Shown: positions 43,545 to 53,051, numbered from the stretch's first letter. The stretch: DNA of 64,000 bases from Eubacterium multiforme (GCF_030813415.1 NZ_JAUSUF010000014.1:1-64000); one strand, 5' to 3'. Notes: generated by a model from the sequence alone, not told the origin. Program-made: numbers and translations.

Positions 43545-43580
43545 AAATAAGGCAAGAATTTAATTCTTGCCTTATTTTTT
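43543..43580. terminator. Bidirectional terminator
   Basis: A perfect palindrome AAGGCAAGAATT/AATTCTTGCCTT is extended by A/T pairs, with T-runs on both strands. It lies between the deacetylase and the TPR gene. Confidence 0.88.
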
Positions 43581-44998
43581 TAGTTATATAATATTTTCCT
43601 TGATGTATCATTATAATATGGTGAACTTGGATAAGAATCTTCTAATTGTTGAGCATATTTTTTTGCTTGAGACTTATCACCTTTATCATTGTAATACAAG
43701 CATAAATTATATAATACTTCAGCTGTATATAAATCTGAATGTGGATATTTCTTTAAATAGTCTTCAAAATATTTAACTGCATCATCTTTTTTATCTAATG
43801 CATTATATGTTGAACCCATAAAGTATAATATATGAGGTTCTAAATAACTTCCATCACAGAACTTATAAGCCTTTGAAAGATTTTCTAGGGCTACATCATA
43901 TTTTTTATCTTTGTAACTATCTAAACCTTCATTGTAGAATTTTTCTACTCCATCTTTCTTCATCATATCAGTAGCTTGATCATAAGTTTCTTTAGCATCA
44001 GATGGAACCTTATCTTTAGGCACTTCAGTTAATAAAGTATAAATAGCATTCATATCTTTATCTTTCATTGCTTTATCAAGATTAGCCTTAAGATTTTCCT
44101 CTGCTTTTTCTTCTTTAACAGCTTGACTTTGCTCAGTATTATTTGTAGAAGGAGTATTATTAAAGTGTTTTACTGCGGCATAAGAAGCTGCAACTATTAT
44201 AATTGCACAAACAGCAATTATTGCAGATTTTTTTCCTTTACTTAATGAAGTTTTAGTATTTTTAGAAGTTTCCTCAGTATTAGAGGTATCATTATTGTTT
44301 TCTTCTGTTTTGGGTGAATTATTATCATTATTTTCATTTGAACTTTCTTCTTCAAATGAATTTTTTTCTTCATTAATAGAAGATGTATTTAAATTTACAT
44401 CTTCGGAAGGTTCATCTATGTTTTTCGCTGATTGTTCAGTTATTTCTTCTGCTAGTATTTCAGTTGCTTTTTCATTTTGATTAGTAACTGTTTCTTCAGT
44501 ATTTTCTTTAGTTGACTCTTCAGTCAAATTTTCAGTTGGTTTCTTTATGTTATCCTCTGAAAGGGTAGGCTCTTCTTTAATTTTATTACTTTCTTCACAT
44601 ATTTCATCAGGAGCATTAGGAGTTTCTTCGTTTGCTGAAGGAGACCCTTCTTTTGATGCTTCATTAGGATTTACGACATCCTCTATTTCACCTTCTGGTA
44701 TACTACTTATAGTGTTTAAATTATCATAACTTAAAGCTTTTTCTTTAGTTTCTTTGTCCATATCTGCAAGACGCATTTTAGCAGTAGGATTATTATTATA
44801 TTCAGAATTAATTTTCCAATTTAATATTGCTTCATCAATTCTGTCTAATTTAAATAAAATCTCACCTTCAAGTTCTAAGGCTTTTTCATTGTTATAATCT
44901 TTAGTCAAAATTTTGTCGCAGATTTTTAAAGCTTCCTTATAATTTTTATTTTTAAAATATTTATTAGCTTTATCTAATTTTTTTTCAAAATTACCCAT
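43580..44998 (-). CDS. TPR-repeat protein with a single membrane helix
   Basis: This 472-residue protein has an N-terminal cytosolic TPR pair (about 5-75: L-D-K-A-N-K-Y-F-K-N-K-N-Y-K-E-A-L-K), a long acidic disordered Glu/Asn/Thr/Ser stretch (about 95-245), a basic K-G-K-K and one membrane helix (about 259-278). The external part is a helical segment (295-350) followed by TPRs (about 355-472) with A-V-K-Y-F-E-D-Y-L-K-K-Y-P, like outer TPRs of YbgF type. It may bridge cytosolic and cell-wall-side partners. It is transcribed alone and its role is unknown. Confidence 0.8.
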   Translation of the reverse strand: MGNFEKKLDKANKYFKNKNYKEALKICDKILTKDYNNEKALELEGEILFKLDRIDEAILNWKINSEYNNNPTAKMRLADMDKETKEKALSYDNLNTISSIPEGEIEDVVNPNEASKEGSPSANEETPNAPDEICEESNKIKEEPTLSEDNIKKPTENLTEESTKENTEETVTNQNEKATEILAEEITEQSAKNIDEPSEDVNLNTSSINEEKNSFEEESSNENNDNNSPKTEENNNDTSNTEETSKNTKTSLSKGKKSAIIAVCAIIIVAASYAAVKHFNNTPSTNNTEQSQAVKEEKAEENLKANLDKAMKDKDMNAIYTLLTEVPKDKVPSDAKETYDQATDMMKKDGVEKFYNEGLDSYKDKKYDVALENLSKAYKFCDGSYLEPHILYFMGSTYNALDKKDDAVKYFEDYLKKYPHSDLYTAEVLYNLCLYYNDKGDKSQAKKYAQQLEDSYPSSPYYNDTSRKILYN

Positions 44999-45405
44999 AG
45001 TTCCTCCTTAGTTAATCCACCCTCTCTTTTATTTTAATACATATTGTCAACGAATTTATTGCGAAAGTATTTCTTTTATATAAATTCATTAAAAAATAAG
45101 CATAATTATTTTTTATAGTAAAATAAATAATTAAAATAAAAAATTTAATTTTATCTTTTTAGTAATTATTTAAAATATATTTAAATAAACATTATTAATA
45201 ATACCACTAAACTTTATGTAAATGTTAACAAAATAATACAATGTTAATGAATTAATAAAAAATTTACAGAGAGGAATTTAATGTAGAAACAATACTTTAA
45301 TTTTAAAAAAATATATTTTTTTAAAATATTTAAATTTGTGTAGACAAAGTAAAAATTTATGTTAAACTGAAATCTGTATTTTAAATAGAGAAAGGGGACA
45401 TATAT

Positions 45406-46314
45406 ATGAAAGAAAAGAAATTAATGTTTCATATTCTTGCATTATTAACAATGATAGTTTGGGGATTATCATATTTAAGTTCTGAAATAGCAATGAGAGA
45501 AGTTCCTCCATCACTATTAGCTTTTTATAGATTTTTAATAGCTGGTGGAGTTTTATATTTAATAAAAAAATGGAAATTTAAAAGAGACAAGATTATAAAG
45601 GGAGATATGAAATATTTAATTTTAGGTGGGGTATTTGGAGTAGCCCTATATTTTTCTCTTCAAAATTTTGCAGTATATTATACCTCTTCTTTAAATGTTT
45701 CAGTTTTAATAGCAATTACTCCTGTATTTACATTATTAGTTCAAAGAATATTTTTTAAGGAAAAACTTAATATATATAAAAGCAGTGGAGTTATAATTAG
45801 TGTTTTTGGAATATTTTTAATAGTTGCATCAAGAGGAAAGGTAAGTCTTTTCTCAGAAGGTTCAATTGGGGATGTTATGACAATTTGTGCTGTATTTAGC
45901 TGGATTGTTTATAATATAGTTATAGGTAAACTTAAGGGAACATATAGTGCAATAACTATAACAGCTTACCAATCATTATGGGGAGCATTATTTTTATCAC
46001 CAACCCTTTTATTAGATAGACCTAAAATGGTTTCACCATTAACAATATTTAATATTGTATATCTTTCAATATTTTGTACAATAATAGCCTTTGTTTTATA
46101 TATAAGATGTCTTCAAAAACTTGGACCAACTGTTATTACAACTTATGTTAATTTTCAACCTGTAGTTGGAGTTATAGCAGCTTGTATTTTACTTGGACAA
46201 AAAATTAATAGTCTACAATTTTTAGGAAGTGTTTGTATAATAGTAAGTGCATTTTTAGTAAATAAAAAGGTTAAGGAAAAAAATAAAGGTGTAGTAGAAC
46301 AATTACAAGTATAA
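45406..46314 (+). CDS. EamA-family (DMT) transporter
   Basis: This 302-residue protein has ten membrane helices arranged as two EamA repeats (about 7-140 and 155-290). The first repeat opens with V-W-G-L-S-Y-L-S-S-E-I-A and the second ends with the G-x-x-L-G-Q-K-I pattern. Drug/metabolite transporters of this class export amino acids, nucleosides or small metabolites, and the substrate here cannot be inferred. A GAAAGGGG site supports the start. The 406-base gap upstream contains only AT-rich DNA with a possible promoter (TAGACA near 45341, TAAACT near 45363) and the divergent TPR gene promoter. Confidence 0.88.
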   Translation: MKEKKLMFHILALLTMIVWGLSYLSSEIAMREVPPSLLAFYRFLIAGGVLYLIKKWKFKRDKIIKGDMKYLILGGVFGVALYFSLQNFAVYYTSSLNVSVLIAITPVFTLLVQRIFFKEKLNIYKSSGVIISVFGIFLIVASRGKVSLFSEGSIGDVMTICAVFSWIVYNIVIGKLKGTYSAITITAYQSLWGALFLSPTLLLDRPKMVSPLTIFNIVYLSIFCTIIAFVLYIRCLQKLGPTVITTYVNFQPVVGVIAACILLGQKINSLQFLGSVCIIVSAFLVNKKVKEKNKGVVEQLQV

Positions 46315-46354
46315 ATTAATAATCAATTATTTAATAATATAATAAAATTTGTTT

Positions 46355-46390
46355 AAAAAGGATACATTATTTTTATGTATCTCTTTTTTT
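46355..46390 (+). terminator. Terminator of the EamA gene
   Basis: AAAAAGGATACAT pairs with ATGTATCTCTTTTT (one bulge), followed by a T-run. Confidence 0.8.
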
Positions 46391-46533
46391 TATGGGTATA
46401 TTAATATGTTTGTATAAATTTTAACAAAAAACTATTTACAAATGAGCTTCAAAGAAGTATTATTTAATCAAAGATATTGATAAAGATTATTAGATAGTAA
46501 TAAATATTATATGATTTTAGGAGGAATTAAATT

Positions 46534-47865
46534 ATGAAAGTTATTGTTATAGGATGTACACATGCAGGTACTGCAACAGTAGTAAATTTAAAGGAGTTAT
46601 ATCCAGAATCAGAAGTTACAGTTTATGAAAGAAATGATAATATTTCATTTTTATCATGTGGTATAGCACTTCATGTTGGAAATGTTGTTAAGGATTTAAA
46701 TGATATGTTTTATAATTCACCAGAAGGCTTAGCTAAACTTGGTGTTAAGACAAATATGAAACATGATGTTTTAGATATAGATTTTGATAATAAAAAGGTT
46801 AAGGTTAAAAATTTAGTTACAGAAGAAATTTTTGAGGACAGTTATGATAAGTTAGTTTTAACAGTTGGATCATGGCCAATAGTTCCAAAATTTGAAGGTG
46901 GAGACTTAGAAAATATAGTTCTTTGCAAAAATTATAATCAAGCAAAGGATATAACTGAAAAGGGAAAGAATGCTGAAAATGTAGTTATAATTGGAGCTGG
47001 ATATATTGGTGTTGAACTTGCAGAAGCCTTTGAAATGCTAGGCAAAAAGGTTACTTTAATTGATGCAGAAGAAAGAATTATGGCAAAATATTTAGATAAA
47101 GAATTTACAGATATTGCAGAAGCTTCATTTAGAGAACATGGAGTAAATCTAGTTCTTGGAGAAAAGGTTGAACACTTTGAAGGAGAAAATGGAAAAGTTA
47201 AAAAGGTTGTAACTGAAAATGGATCTTATGAAGGAGACTTAGTTGTATTATGTATAGGATTTAGACCAAGTACAGCTTTAGTAAATGGAAAGTTAGATAC
47301 TCTTCCAAATGGAGCTATAATAATAGATGAATATATGAGAACAAGCAGAGAAGATGTTTTTGCAGCAGGAGATTGTTGCGTTGTTAAATTCAATCCAACT
47401 AAAGAGGATAGATATATTCCACTTGCTACAAATGCAGTAAGAATGGGAACTTTAGTTGCAAGAAATATTAATGGACCTACAATTAAATATATGGGTACTC
47501 AAGGTACATCAGGTATTAAAATATATGAAAATTCTATAGCTTCAACAGGTTTAACTGAAGAAGGAGCAAAACTTGTTAAAGGAATAAATGTAGGAAGTTC
47601 TACTATTGAAGAAAATTATAGACCAGAATTTATGCCAACATATGAAAAGGCAATGGTTAAAATAGTATTTGATAAAGATACAAGAAGAGTTTTAGGTGGA
47701 CAAATTATTTCAAAAGTTGATTTAACACAATTTATGAATACTTTATCAGTAGTAATTCAAAATGATATGACAGTTGAAGAACTTGCAATGACAGATTTCT
47801 TCTTCCAACCACACTTTAATAAACCTTGGAGCTTATTAAATTCAGTAGCACTTAAGGCACTATAA
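46534..47865 (+). CDS. NADH oxidase / CoA-disulfide reductase family flavoprotein
   Basis: The 443-residue length is standard for NADH oxidase (Nox), NADH peroxidase or CoA-disulfide reductase. FAD-binding G-C-T-H-A-G-T starts at residue 7. The single redox-active cysteine is C42 in S-F-L-S-C-G-I. The NAD-binding loop is I-G-A-G-Y-I-G-V-E-L-A-E (about 152-163), and the second FAD motif is A-A-G-D-C-C (about 282-287). A C-terminal dimerisation domain with F-F-F-Q-P-H-F-N follows. It probably removes O2 or peroxide, or keeps CoA reduced. Which reaction cannot be decided from sequence alone. It is monocistronic. Confidence 0.9.
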   Translation: MKVIVIGCTHAGTATVVNLKELYPESEVTVYERNDNISFLSCGIALHVGNVVKDLNDMFYNSPEGLAKLGVKTNMKHDVLDIDFDNKKVKVKNLVTEEIFEDSYDKLVLTVGSWPIVPKFEGGDLENIVLCKNYNQAKDITEKGKNAENVVIIGAGYIGVELAEAFEMLGKKVTLIDAEERIMAKYLDKEFTDIAEASFREHGVNLVLGEKVEHFEGENGKVKKVVTENGSYEGDLVVLCIGFRPSTALVNGKLDTLPNGAIIIDEYMRTSREDVFAAGDCCVVKFNPTKEDRYIPLATNAVRMGTLVARNINGPTIKYMGTQGTSGIKIYENSIASTGLTEEGAKLVKGINVGSSTIEENYRPEFMPTYEKAMVKIVFDKDTRRVLGGQIISKVDLTQFMNTLSVVIQNDMTVEELAMTDFFFQPHFNKPWSLLNSVALKAL

Positions 47866-47910
47866 GATTAAAGTATAAAAGAGAAAAAAATAAATTTTAA
47901 TATGTAAAAT

Positions 47911-47943
47911 AAAAGGGATTTCTATTTAGGGAATCCCTTTTTA
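47911..47943 (+). terminator. Terminator of the Nox gene
   Basis: A perfect 10-bp AAAAGGGATT/AATCCCTTTT stem is followed by more T. Confidence 0.85.
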
Positions 47944-47969
47944 TGATGTATATAAATTTGTGTAATAAG

Positions 47970-47984
47970 CAGAGAGAGAGAGAG
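47970..47984. repeat. (AG)n dinucleotide repeat
   Basis: About seven AG units run just before a T7 tract, in the intergenic space between two convergent genes. It probably has no coding effect. It could pair with the nearby ATCTCTT as a weak minus-strand terminator. Confidence 0.7.
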
Positions 47985-48012
47985 TTTTTTTAAATCTCTT
48001 TATATAGATAAT

Positions 48013-48747
48013 TTAATTAAATTCTTTTTCTAAATTAATTAAAGCTTCATTAGGATTGTTTTTGTATTTTCCACCATGGTAGCAGACAATATCTTCTATA
48101 TCATATTTTAAAAACTTTTTAGAAGATTTTATAGCTTCTTTCATATCTAGTGTATACTGTGGATTAGCCATTTGAAGTTTACCATTTACTACTGTTAACT
48201 CATCACCTGCAACTAATGTTTTAAAAGCTTTTAAATATATTGAAATATGTCCAGGCATATGACCAGGTGTTCCAATAATTTCAATACCACCACACCAAGA
48301 AAATTTATCTCCATCTTTTACTGTAAAATCTACATTTACATGTTTAAGGGAGGAAACTAATTCAATAAATTTATAGGCATCAGGCTTCTTTTCTTCAGGT
48401 AGTGATTTATAATTTTCTTCTGCTTGTTTTAATCTTAAAGATTTTTTTCTCCCATCTATATAAGGCTTTTCTATAACAGATGAGATAATTTCAATATTAG
48501 GTAGTTCTTTTTTTATTTCAGCTAAGTTTCCCATATGATCATGGTCGTGATGAGTTATAATTACCTTTGATAATTTATAAAAATCTATATTATTTTCTTT
48601 AAGAGCCATCTTTAATTCTTTAAGAGAGTTTGGATAACCGCAATCAATTAAAATAGTATTAGTATCATCACTTACTACAACAGGATGGACTATATTTGTA
48701 AAATTATTATAATTAAATTTTAATGTTAGAACTGATAGTTTATTCAT
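48013..48747 (-). CDS. MBL-fold metallo-hydrolase
   Basis: This 244-residue metallo-beta-lactamase-fold protein has the metal motif I-T-H66-H-D68-H-D70-H71 (a T-H-x-D-x-D-H variant in which Asp replaces the second His of H-x-H-x-D-H), a later G-T-P-G-H-M-P-G-H with the third metal histidine, A-G-D with the bridging Asp, and Y-H-G-G at the end. The ATG at 48747 is used because the ATG 18 bases earlier overlaps GGAGG. Such enzymes hydrolyse thioesters, lactones or phosphoesters. The substrate is unknown. It is a single minus-strand gene. Confidence 0.87.
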   Translation of the reverse strand: MNKLSVLTLKFNYNNFTNIVHPVVVSDDTNTILIDCGYPNSLKELKMALKENNIDFYKLSKVIITHHDHDHMGNLAEIKKELPNIEIISSVIEKPYIDGRKKSLRLKQAEENYKSLPEEKKPDAYKFIELVSSLKHVNVDFTVKDGDKFSWCGGIEIIGTPGHMPGHISIYLKAFKTLVAGDELTVVNGKLQMANPQYTLDMKEAIKSSKKFLKYDIEDIVCYHGGKYKNNPNEALINLEKEFN

Positions 48748-48928
48748 TATTTTGTAAACCTCCATTATTAAATTTTATTTTGATTAAATTTTAATATAAT
48801 AGGTAAGGTAATATAATAGGGTTTACAATAAGTTTTTAGAATTGTATTTTAAAAGACATATTGTTAGTTATAATATAATAAGTATTGATTAAAGAAAATA
48901 ACTTTAAGGTTATTTAAAAGGAGATTAT

Positions 48929-49969
48929 ATGGATGATTTAAAAAAGAGTAAAGATAGGAAAGTTGATCATATAAAGTTTGCAAAGGAAGCATATTTAAAT
49001 AAGGATTATTTTAAAGATATAAGAATTTTTAATAACTCTTTGCCTGAAATAAATTATGAAGACATATCCCTTAAAACCAATTTCTTAGGAAAAGAAATAG
49101 ATATGCCAATAATGATTAATGCAATGACTGGAGGCTGTGACTTAAGTTTTAATATAAATAGGGATTTAAGTAAATTATCAAAAGAATTTAATATACCAAT
49201 GGCTGTAGGTTCTCAGTCTATAATGTTTAAAGATAAAACTTTAGAAAAAACTTTCAAAATAGTTAGAGAAAATAATAAAGATGGAGTTATTCTTTCTAAT
49301 TTAAGTGCTTTAAGTTCATTAGAAAAGGTAAAAAGAGCAATAGATGTAATAGAAGCAGATGGAATACAACTTCATTTAAATTCCTCTCAAGAATTAGTTA
49401 TGAGAGAGGGAGATAGAAATTTTAAGGGAATATTAAAAAATATAGAAAATATAATTAAGAATATAGATGTTCCTGTTATTTTAAAAGAAGTTGGAAGTGG
49501 AATAAGTTTTGAAACCTGCAAGAAACTTGAAAGTGTAGGTGCAAAATATATAGATGTAGGTGGAAAAGGTGGAACAAGTTTTATTAAAATTGAAGCTTTA
49601 AGAAGTAAAAATAAATTTTTAGAGGATATAGAAGAAATAGAAATACCAACACCTGAATCTATAATTTTTTGTAAATTAGCTAGCAAAAATATGAATATAA
49701 TATCATCTGGAGGAATTAATAAAGGGAGTCACATAATTAAATCATTAATTTTAGGTAGTAAGGTTACAGCAATTGCAGGACCTATACTTCAAATGTACTT
49801 AGAAGGTGGAATAGATAAAGTAGGAGAATATATAAAAAATTTAAAGGAAAGCACAAAAATTCTTATGGGATCTTTAGGTTGTGAAACTTTAGAGGACCTT
49901 AATAAAGTAAAATATTACTATGAAAATGAACAAATTATTAAAAAATATATAGAGAATTATAAAAACTAA
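48929..49969 (+). CDS. fni: Type 2 isopentenyl-diphosphate delta-isomerase
   Basis: This 346-residue FMN/NADPH-dependent Fni/IDI-2 interconverts IPP and DMAPP for isoprenoid synthesis. The signature features are the N-terminal R-K-x-D-H-I, the I-N-A-M-T-G-G flavin region (about 64-70), Q-L-H-L-N with S-S-Q-E near 150-156 (substrate/metal), V-G-G-K-G-G-T-S-F, and S-S-G-G-I with T-A-I-A-G-P for the phosphate of FMN. It is preceded by AAAGGAG. It is a single gene just upstream of the SCIFF locus, to which it has no obvious functional link. Confidence 0.93.
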   Translation: MDDLKKSKDRKVDHIKFAKEAYLNKDYFKDIRIFNNSLPEINYEDISLKTNFLGKEIDMPIMINAMTGGCDLSFNINRDLSKLSKEFNIPMAVGSQSIMFKDKTLEKTFKIVRENNKDGVILSNLSALSSLEKVKRAIDVIEADGIQLHLNSSQELVMREGDRNFKGILKNIENIIKNIDVPVILKEVGSGISFETCKKLESVGAKYIDVGGKGGTSFIKIEALRSKNKFLEDIEEIEIPTPESIIFCKLASKNMNIISSGGINKGSHIIKSLILGSKVTAIAGPILQMYLEGGIDKVGEYIKNLKESTKILMGSLGCETLEDLNKVKYYYENEQIIKKYIENYKN

Positions 49970-50010
49970 TTAGGATAATTGTAATTATTATAGAAGATAA
50001 TGACTAATTG

Positions 50011-50019
50011 TGATATAAT
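50011..50019 (+). promoter_or_regulatory. Extended -10 promoter of the SCIFF gene
   Basis: TGATATAAT is an extended -10 (TGn-TATAAT) about 25 bases before the ribosome site of the SCIFF gene. No good -35 is seen. Confidence 0.55.
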
Positions 50020-50055
50020 TTGTATGTTATTCGTTAGTAGTGGAGGAGTATGTAT

Positions 50056-50193
50056 ATGAAACATATAAAGACAATCAATAAAACAAATATCAAAAATAGT
50101 TTAAAGAAACCAGGATGCAAAGAATGTGCAAACTCATGCCAATCAGCATGTAAGACTTCATGCACAGTTGCAAACTTAGAGTGCGAAAACTAA
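50056..50193 (+). CDS. scfA: SCIFF ranthipeptide precursor (six cysteines in 45 residues)
   Basis: This exactly 45-residue precursor has six cysteines, at positions 21, 24, 28, 32, 36 and 43, following the leader M-K-H-I-K-T-I-N and the core-start K-P-G-C-K-E-C. It is the SCIFF family, found almost universally in clostridia, whose cysteines are joined by thioether bonds to side-chain carbons by the adjacent radical SAM enzyme. The mature ranthipeptide is thought to act in cell-cell signalling. ATG 50056 is chosen eight bases after GGAGGA, over in-frame ATG 50050. A hairpin separates it from the maturase gene. Confidence 0.95.
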   Translation: MKHIKTINKTNIKNSLKKPGCKECANSCQSACKTSCTVANLECEN

Positions 50194-50198
50194 TAAAT

Positions 50199-50229
50199 AA
50201 GCAGTAACTTAATTATTAAGTTACTGCTT
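50199..50229 (+). terminator. Intergenic hairpin between SCIFF and its maturase
   Basis: A perfect 14-bp AAGCAGTAACTTAA/TTAAGTTACTGCTT stem with a 3-base loop is followed by AATTATTAA rather than a clean T-tract. It probably acts as a leaky terminator or RNA stabiliser that lets the precursor be made in excess over the enzyme. Confidence 0.65.
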
Positions 50230-50261
50230 AATTATTAATGTAATTTCAGGAGGAGTTTAAA

Positions 50262-51617
50262 ATGGCATTAATACATAAATTTAAACAAGGTGAAAATTAT
50301 TTTGTTTTGGATGTAAATACTGGAGCAGTTCACGTTGTTGATGAACTAGTATATGATTTAGTTGATGATAATGGTTTAAGAGATAAAAATTTAGTTATAA
50401 ATGAATTAAAAAATAAGTATGATGAAGCTGAAGTTAGTGAAGCTTATGATGAAATAAAAGAGTTAGTAGATGAGGGAATGCTTTATACAAAAGATATGTA
50501 TGAAGATATAGCTCATAGTTCAATGGATGATAGGGATTATATAAAGGCAGTATGTTTAAATATAATTCATGGTTGTAATTTACGATGTAAATATTGTTTT
50601 GCAGATGAGGGAGAATATCATGGACACAAAGGTGTTATGGATATAGAAACTGCAAAAAAAGCAATTGATTATGTTATTAAGAGAAGTGGTCCTAGAAAAA
50701 ATATAGAAATAGACCTTTTTGGTGGAGAACCAACTCTTATAATGGACACTATTAAAGAAATAATTAAATATGCAAGAGAAAATGAAAAGAAGTGGAACAA
50801 AAATATAAGATTTACAATGACAACAAATGCCACTCTTTTAAATGAAGAAATGATGGATTACATGGATAAAGAAATGGGAAATATAATTCTTTCATTAGAC
50901 GGAAGAAAAGAAGTAAATGATAATGTAAGAATTAAAGTTGATGGTTCAGGTTCATATGATGATATTCTTCCAAATATTAAAAAGATGGTTGAAAAGAGAA
51001 ATAAGGATAAAATGTTCTATGTAAGAGGAACATTTACAAGAGCTAATACAGATTTTTATGAAGATGTTATGGCTATGGCAAATGAAGGTTTTAGAGAAAT
51101 ATCAATAGAACCAGTTGTATTACCAGATGAACATCCACTTTCATTAAGAGAAGAGGATTTACCTACAATATTTAATAACTATGACAAGTTATATGATGAA
51201 ATGGTTAGAAGAAAGAAAGAGGGGGATGAATTTAGATTCTATCACTTTAATATAGATCTAAATGGAGGACCTTGTGTATATAAGAGAATTTCTGGTTGTG
51301 GAGCAGGTTTTGAATATGTTGCAATAACTCCTCAAGGAGAAGTTTACCCATGTCATCAATTTGTTGGTAAGGAAGAATATAAACTTGGAACAATATATGA
51401 TGATACTTATAATACAGAATTAGCTAAAAAGTTTAAGAAGGCACATATATACAATAAGCCAAAATGTAGAGATTGCTGGGCTAGATTCTATTGTAGTGGA
51501 GGCTGTCAAGCAAACAACTTAAACTTTAATAATGATATAACTATTCCTTATGAAATAGGATGTAAAATGCAAAAGAAGAGAATTGAATGTGCAATTGCAT
51601 TAAAGGCAGCAGAATAA
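50262..51617 (+). CDS. scfB: SCIFF radical SAM maturase (thioether-forming)
   Basis: This 451-residue radical SAM/SPASM enzyme matures SCIFF. An N-terminal RiPP-recognition-like domain (about 1-90, with A-V-H-V-V-D-E-L-V-Y-D-L) binds the leader. The radical SAM core begins at C105-x3-C109-x2-C112 (G-C-N-L-R-C-K-Y-C-F), with D-L-F-G-G-E-P for SAM. The SPASM domain at the C-terminus has cysteines in G-G-P-C, G-C-G-A-G, Y-P-C-H, K-C-R-D-C-W-A-R-F-Y-C-S-G-G-C and G-C-K for auxiliary clusters. It lies 68 bases after the precursor with AGGAGG. Confidence 0.95.
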   Translation: MALIHKFKQGENYFVLDVNTGAVHVVDELVYDLVDDNGLRDKNLVINELKNKYDEAEVSEAYDEIKELVDEGMLYTKDMYEDIAHSSMDDRDYIKAVCLNIIHGCNLRCKYCFADEGEYHGHKGVMDIETAKKAIDYVIKRSGPRKNIEIDLFGGEPTLIMDTIKEIIKYARENEKKWNKNIRFTMTTNATLLNEEMMDYMDKEMGNIILSLDGRKEVNDNVRIKVDGSGSYDDILPNIKKMVEKRNKDKMFYVRGTFTRANTDFYEDVMAMANEGFREISIEPVVLPDEHPLSLREEDLPTIFNNYDKLYDEMVRRKKEGDEFRFYHFNIDLNGGPCVYKRISGCGAGFEYVAITPQGEVYPCHQFVGKEEYKLGTIYDDTYNTELAKKFKKAHIYNKPKCRDCWARFYCSGGCQANNLNFNNDITIPYEIGCKMQKKRIECAIALKAAE

Positions 51618-51654
51618 ATTTTAAATATTAGAAAAATTTTGGAGTTGAATAGCT

Positions 51655-52866
51655 TTGAAGGATTATATTTTAAAAAATGGAGTTAAATTAATATACAAAA
51701 AAAGTACTTCAGACCTTACTTCAATATGTGTTTCTCTAGAGGGAGGAGCATTAAGTGAAGGGGAAAAATATGGAGTAGCCCATGCCACTGAACATATGGT
51801 TTTTAAAGGAACTAATAAAAGAAGTGAAGGGGATATTAATAAGGAGTTAAGTGGAATTTTTGGTTTTCATAATGCCATGACAAACTATCCTTATGTAATA
51901 TATTATGGAACTCTTTTAGGGGAGGATTTTGAAAAAGGAATAGATGTTTTTTCAGATATTATTATAAATCCAACATTTCCTAAAGAGGGATTTAAAGAAG
52001 AGATGGATGTAATAGTTGAAGAACTTAAGGAATGGGACGAGGATATAGAACAATATTTAGAGGATAAATTATTTTTAAATGCCTTTAATAAAAGGAGAAT
52101 AAAATATCCTATAATAGGAACATTCCATTCATTAAAATCATTAACTTTAGAGGATATAAAAGAATTTTATAATAAAGTATATTTCCCAAGTAATACTTCA
52201 ATTGCTATTGTTACTTCACTAGAATTTGAAAGTTTAGTAAATATTATTGAAAAATATTTTGGTAATTGGAATAAGGAAAAAAATATTATAGATGAAGTTT
52301 ATTATGAAGATGAAGTAAGTGGAACTTTTGAAGATTTAAGGGAAGATATTAAAACTTCTAAAATTCAGATTATGTATCCAATTAATAAATTAACAGAAAA
52401 AGAAGTACAAGGACTTAGAATATTTAATGAATACTTTGGAGAAGGAATTAATTCAAGACTTTTTGATGTTTTAAGAACTCAAAATGGCTTAGTTTATGAT
52501 GTTTTAACTAGAGTTTGTCATGAAAATGGAATTAAATTTTATAAGGTAACTCTTAGTACTTCAAAGGATAATATTTATAAAGCTTTAAATTTAATAGATA
52601 AATGTATTTCTGATATAGAAAATTTAAAGGAAACTCTTAAGGAAGATGATGTTTTAACATGGAAAAAGAGTTTTAAACTTAAAAGATTATTTAGAGAAGA
52701 GCAAAGTATAGTTTTAGCTAAAGAATTATCAACTTATGATACTATGTTTAAAGATTATAAAATATATGTTTCTGAAACAGAGGATTTAAATGATATTAAT
52801 TTAGAATTCATTTTAAAAACAGCTAAAAAAGTATTACAAAAACCTTTAATAGAAATAATTAAATAA
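51655..52866 (+). CDS. M16 family zinc peptidase
   Basis: This 403-residue pitrilysin/insulinase-family protease has the inverted zinc motif H43-A-T-E46-H47 followed by the downstream Glu in V-E-E-L-K-E-W-D (about 121-128), and the second-domain R/Y segment R-L-F-D-V-L-R-T-Q-N-G-L-V-Y-D. The TTG start lies nine bases after GGAG, 37 bases past the maturase stop, so it is likely cotranscribed with the SCIFF genes and may trim the leader of the mature peptide. That role is an inference from position. There is no signal peptide. Confidence 0.87.
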   Translation: MKDYILKNGVKLIYKKSTSDLTSICVSLEGGALSEGEKYGVAHATEHMVFKGTNKRSEGDINKELSGIFGFHNAMTNYPYVIYYGTLLGEDFEKGIDVFSDIIINPTFPKEGFKEEMDVIVEELKEWDEDIEQYLEDKLFLNAFNKRRIKYPIIGTFHSLKSLTLEDIKEFYNKVYFPSNTSIAIVTSLEFESLVNIIEKYFGNWNKEKNIIDEVYYEDEVSGTFEDLREDIKTSKIQIMYPINKLTEKEVQGLRIFNEYFGEGINSRLFDVLRTQNGLVYDVLTRVCHENGIKFYKVTLSTSKDNIYKALNLIDKCISDIENLKETLKEDDVLTWKKSFKLKRLFREEQSIVLAKELSTYDTMFKDYKIYVSETEDLNDINLEFILKTAKKVLQKPLIEIIK

Positions 52867-52871
52867 TATAT

Positions 52872-52908
52872 AGGTTGTCTTAATAAACTTTAAGGCAGCC
52901 TTTTTTAT
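52872..52908 (+). terminator. Terminator of the SCIFF operon
   Basis: GGTTGTCTTAA pairs with TTAAGGCAGCC (two G-U pairs), followed by six T. Confidence 0.85.
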
Positions 52909-52995
52909 TATTTTATGTTTTGAAAAAGGAGAGTTATTTTTACTTAATTAAAAATTATAAGGAATTTAATAGAATTATTTTAAAATAAAATTTAG

Positions 52996-53024
52996 TTGAT
53001 TAGAAAAAATTTACATGGTATAAT
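52996..53024 (+). promoter_or_regulatory. Promoter of the MFS leader transcript
   Basis: TTGATT (52996-53001), 17 bases, then TATAAT (53019-53024) with an upstream TG, an extended -10. The expected start is near 53031. Confidence 0.7.
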
Positions 53025-53051
53025 ATATTAAAATTAAGAGAGGTGAAAATT

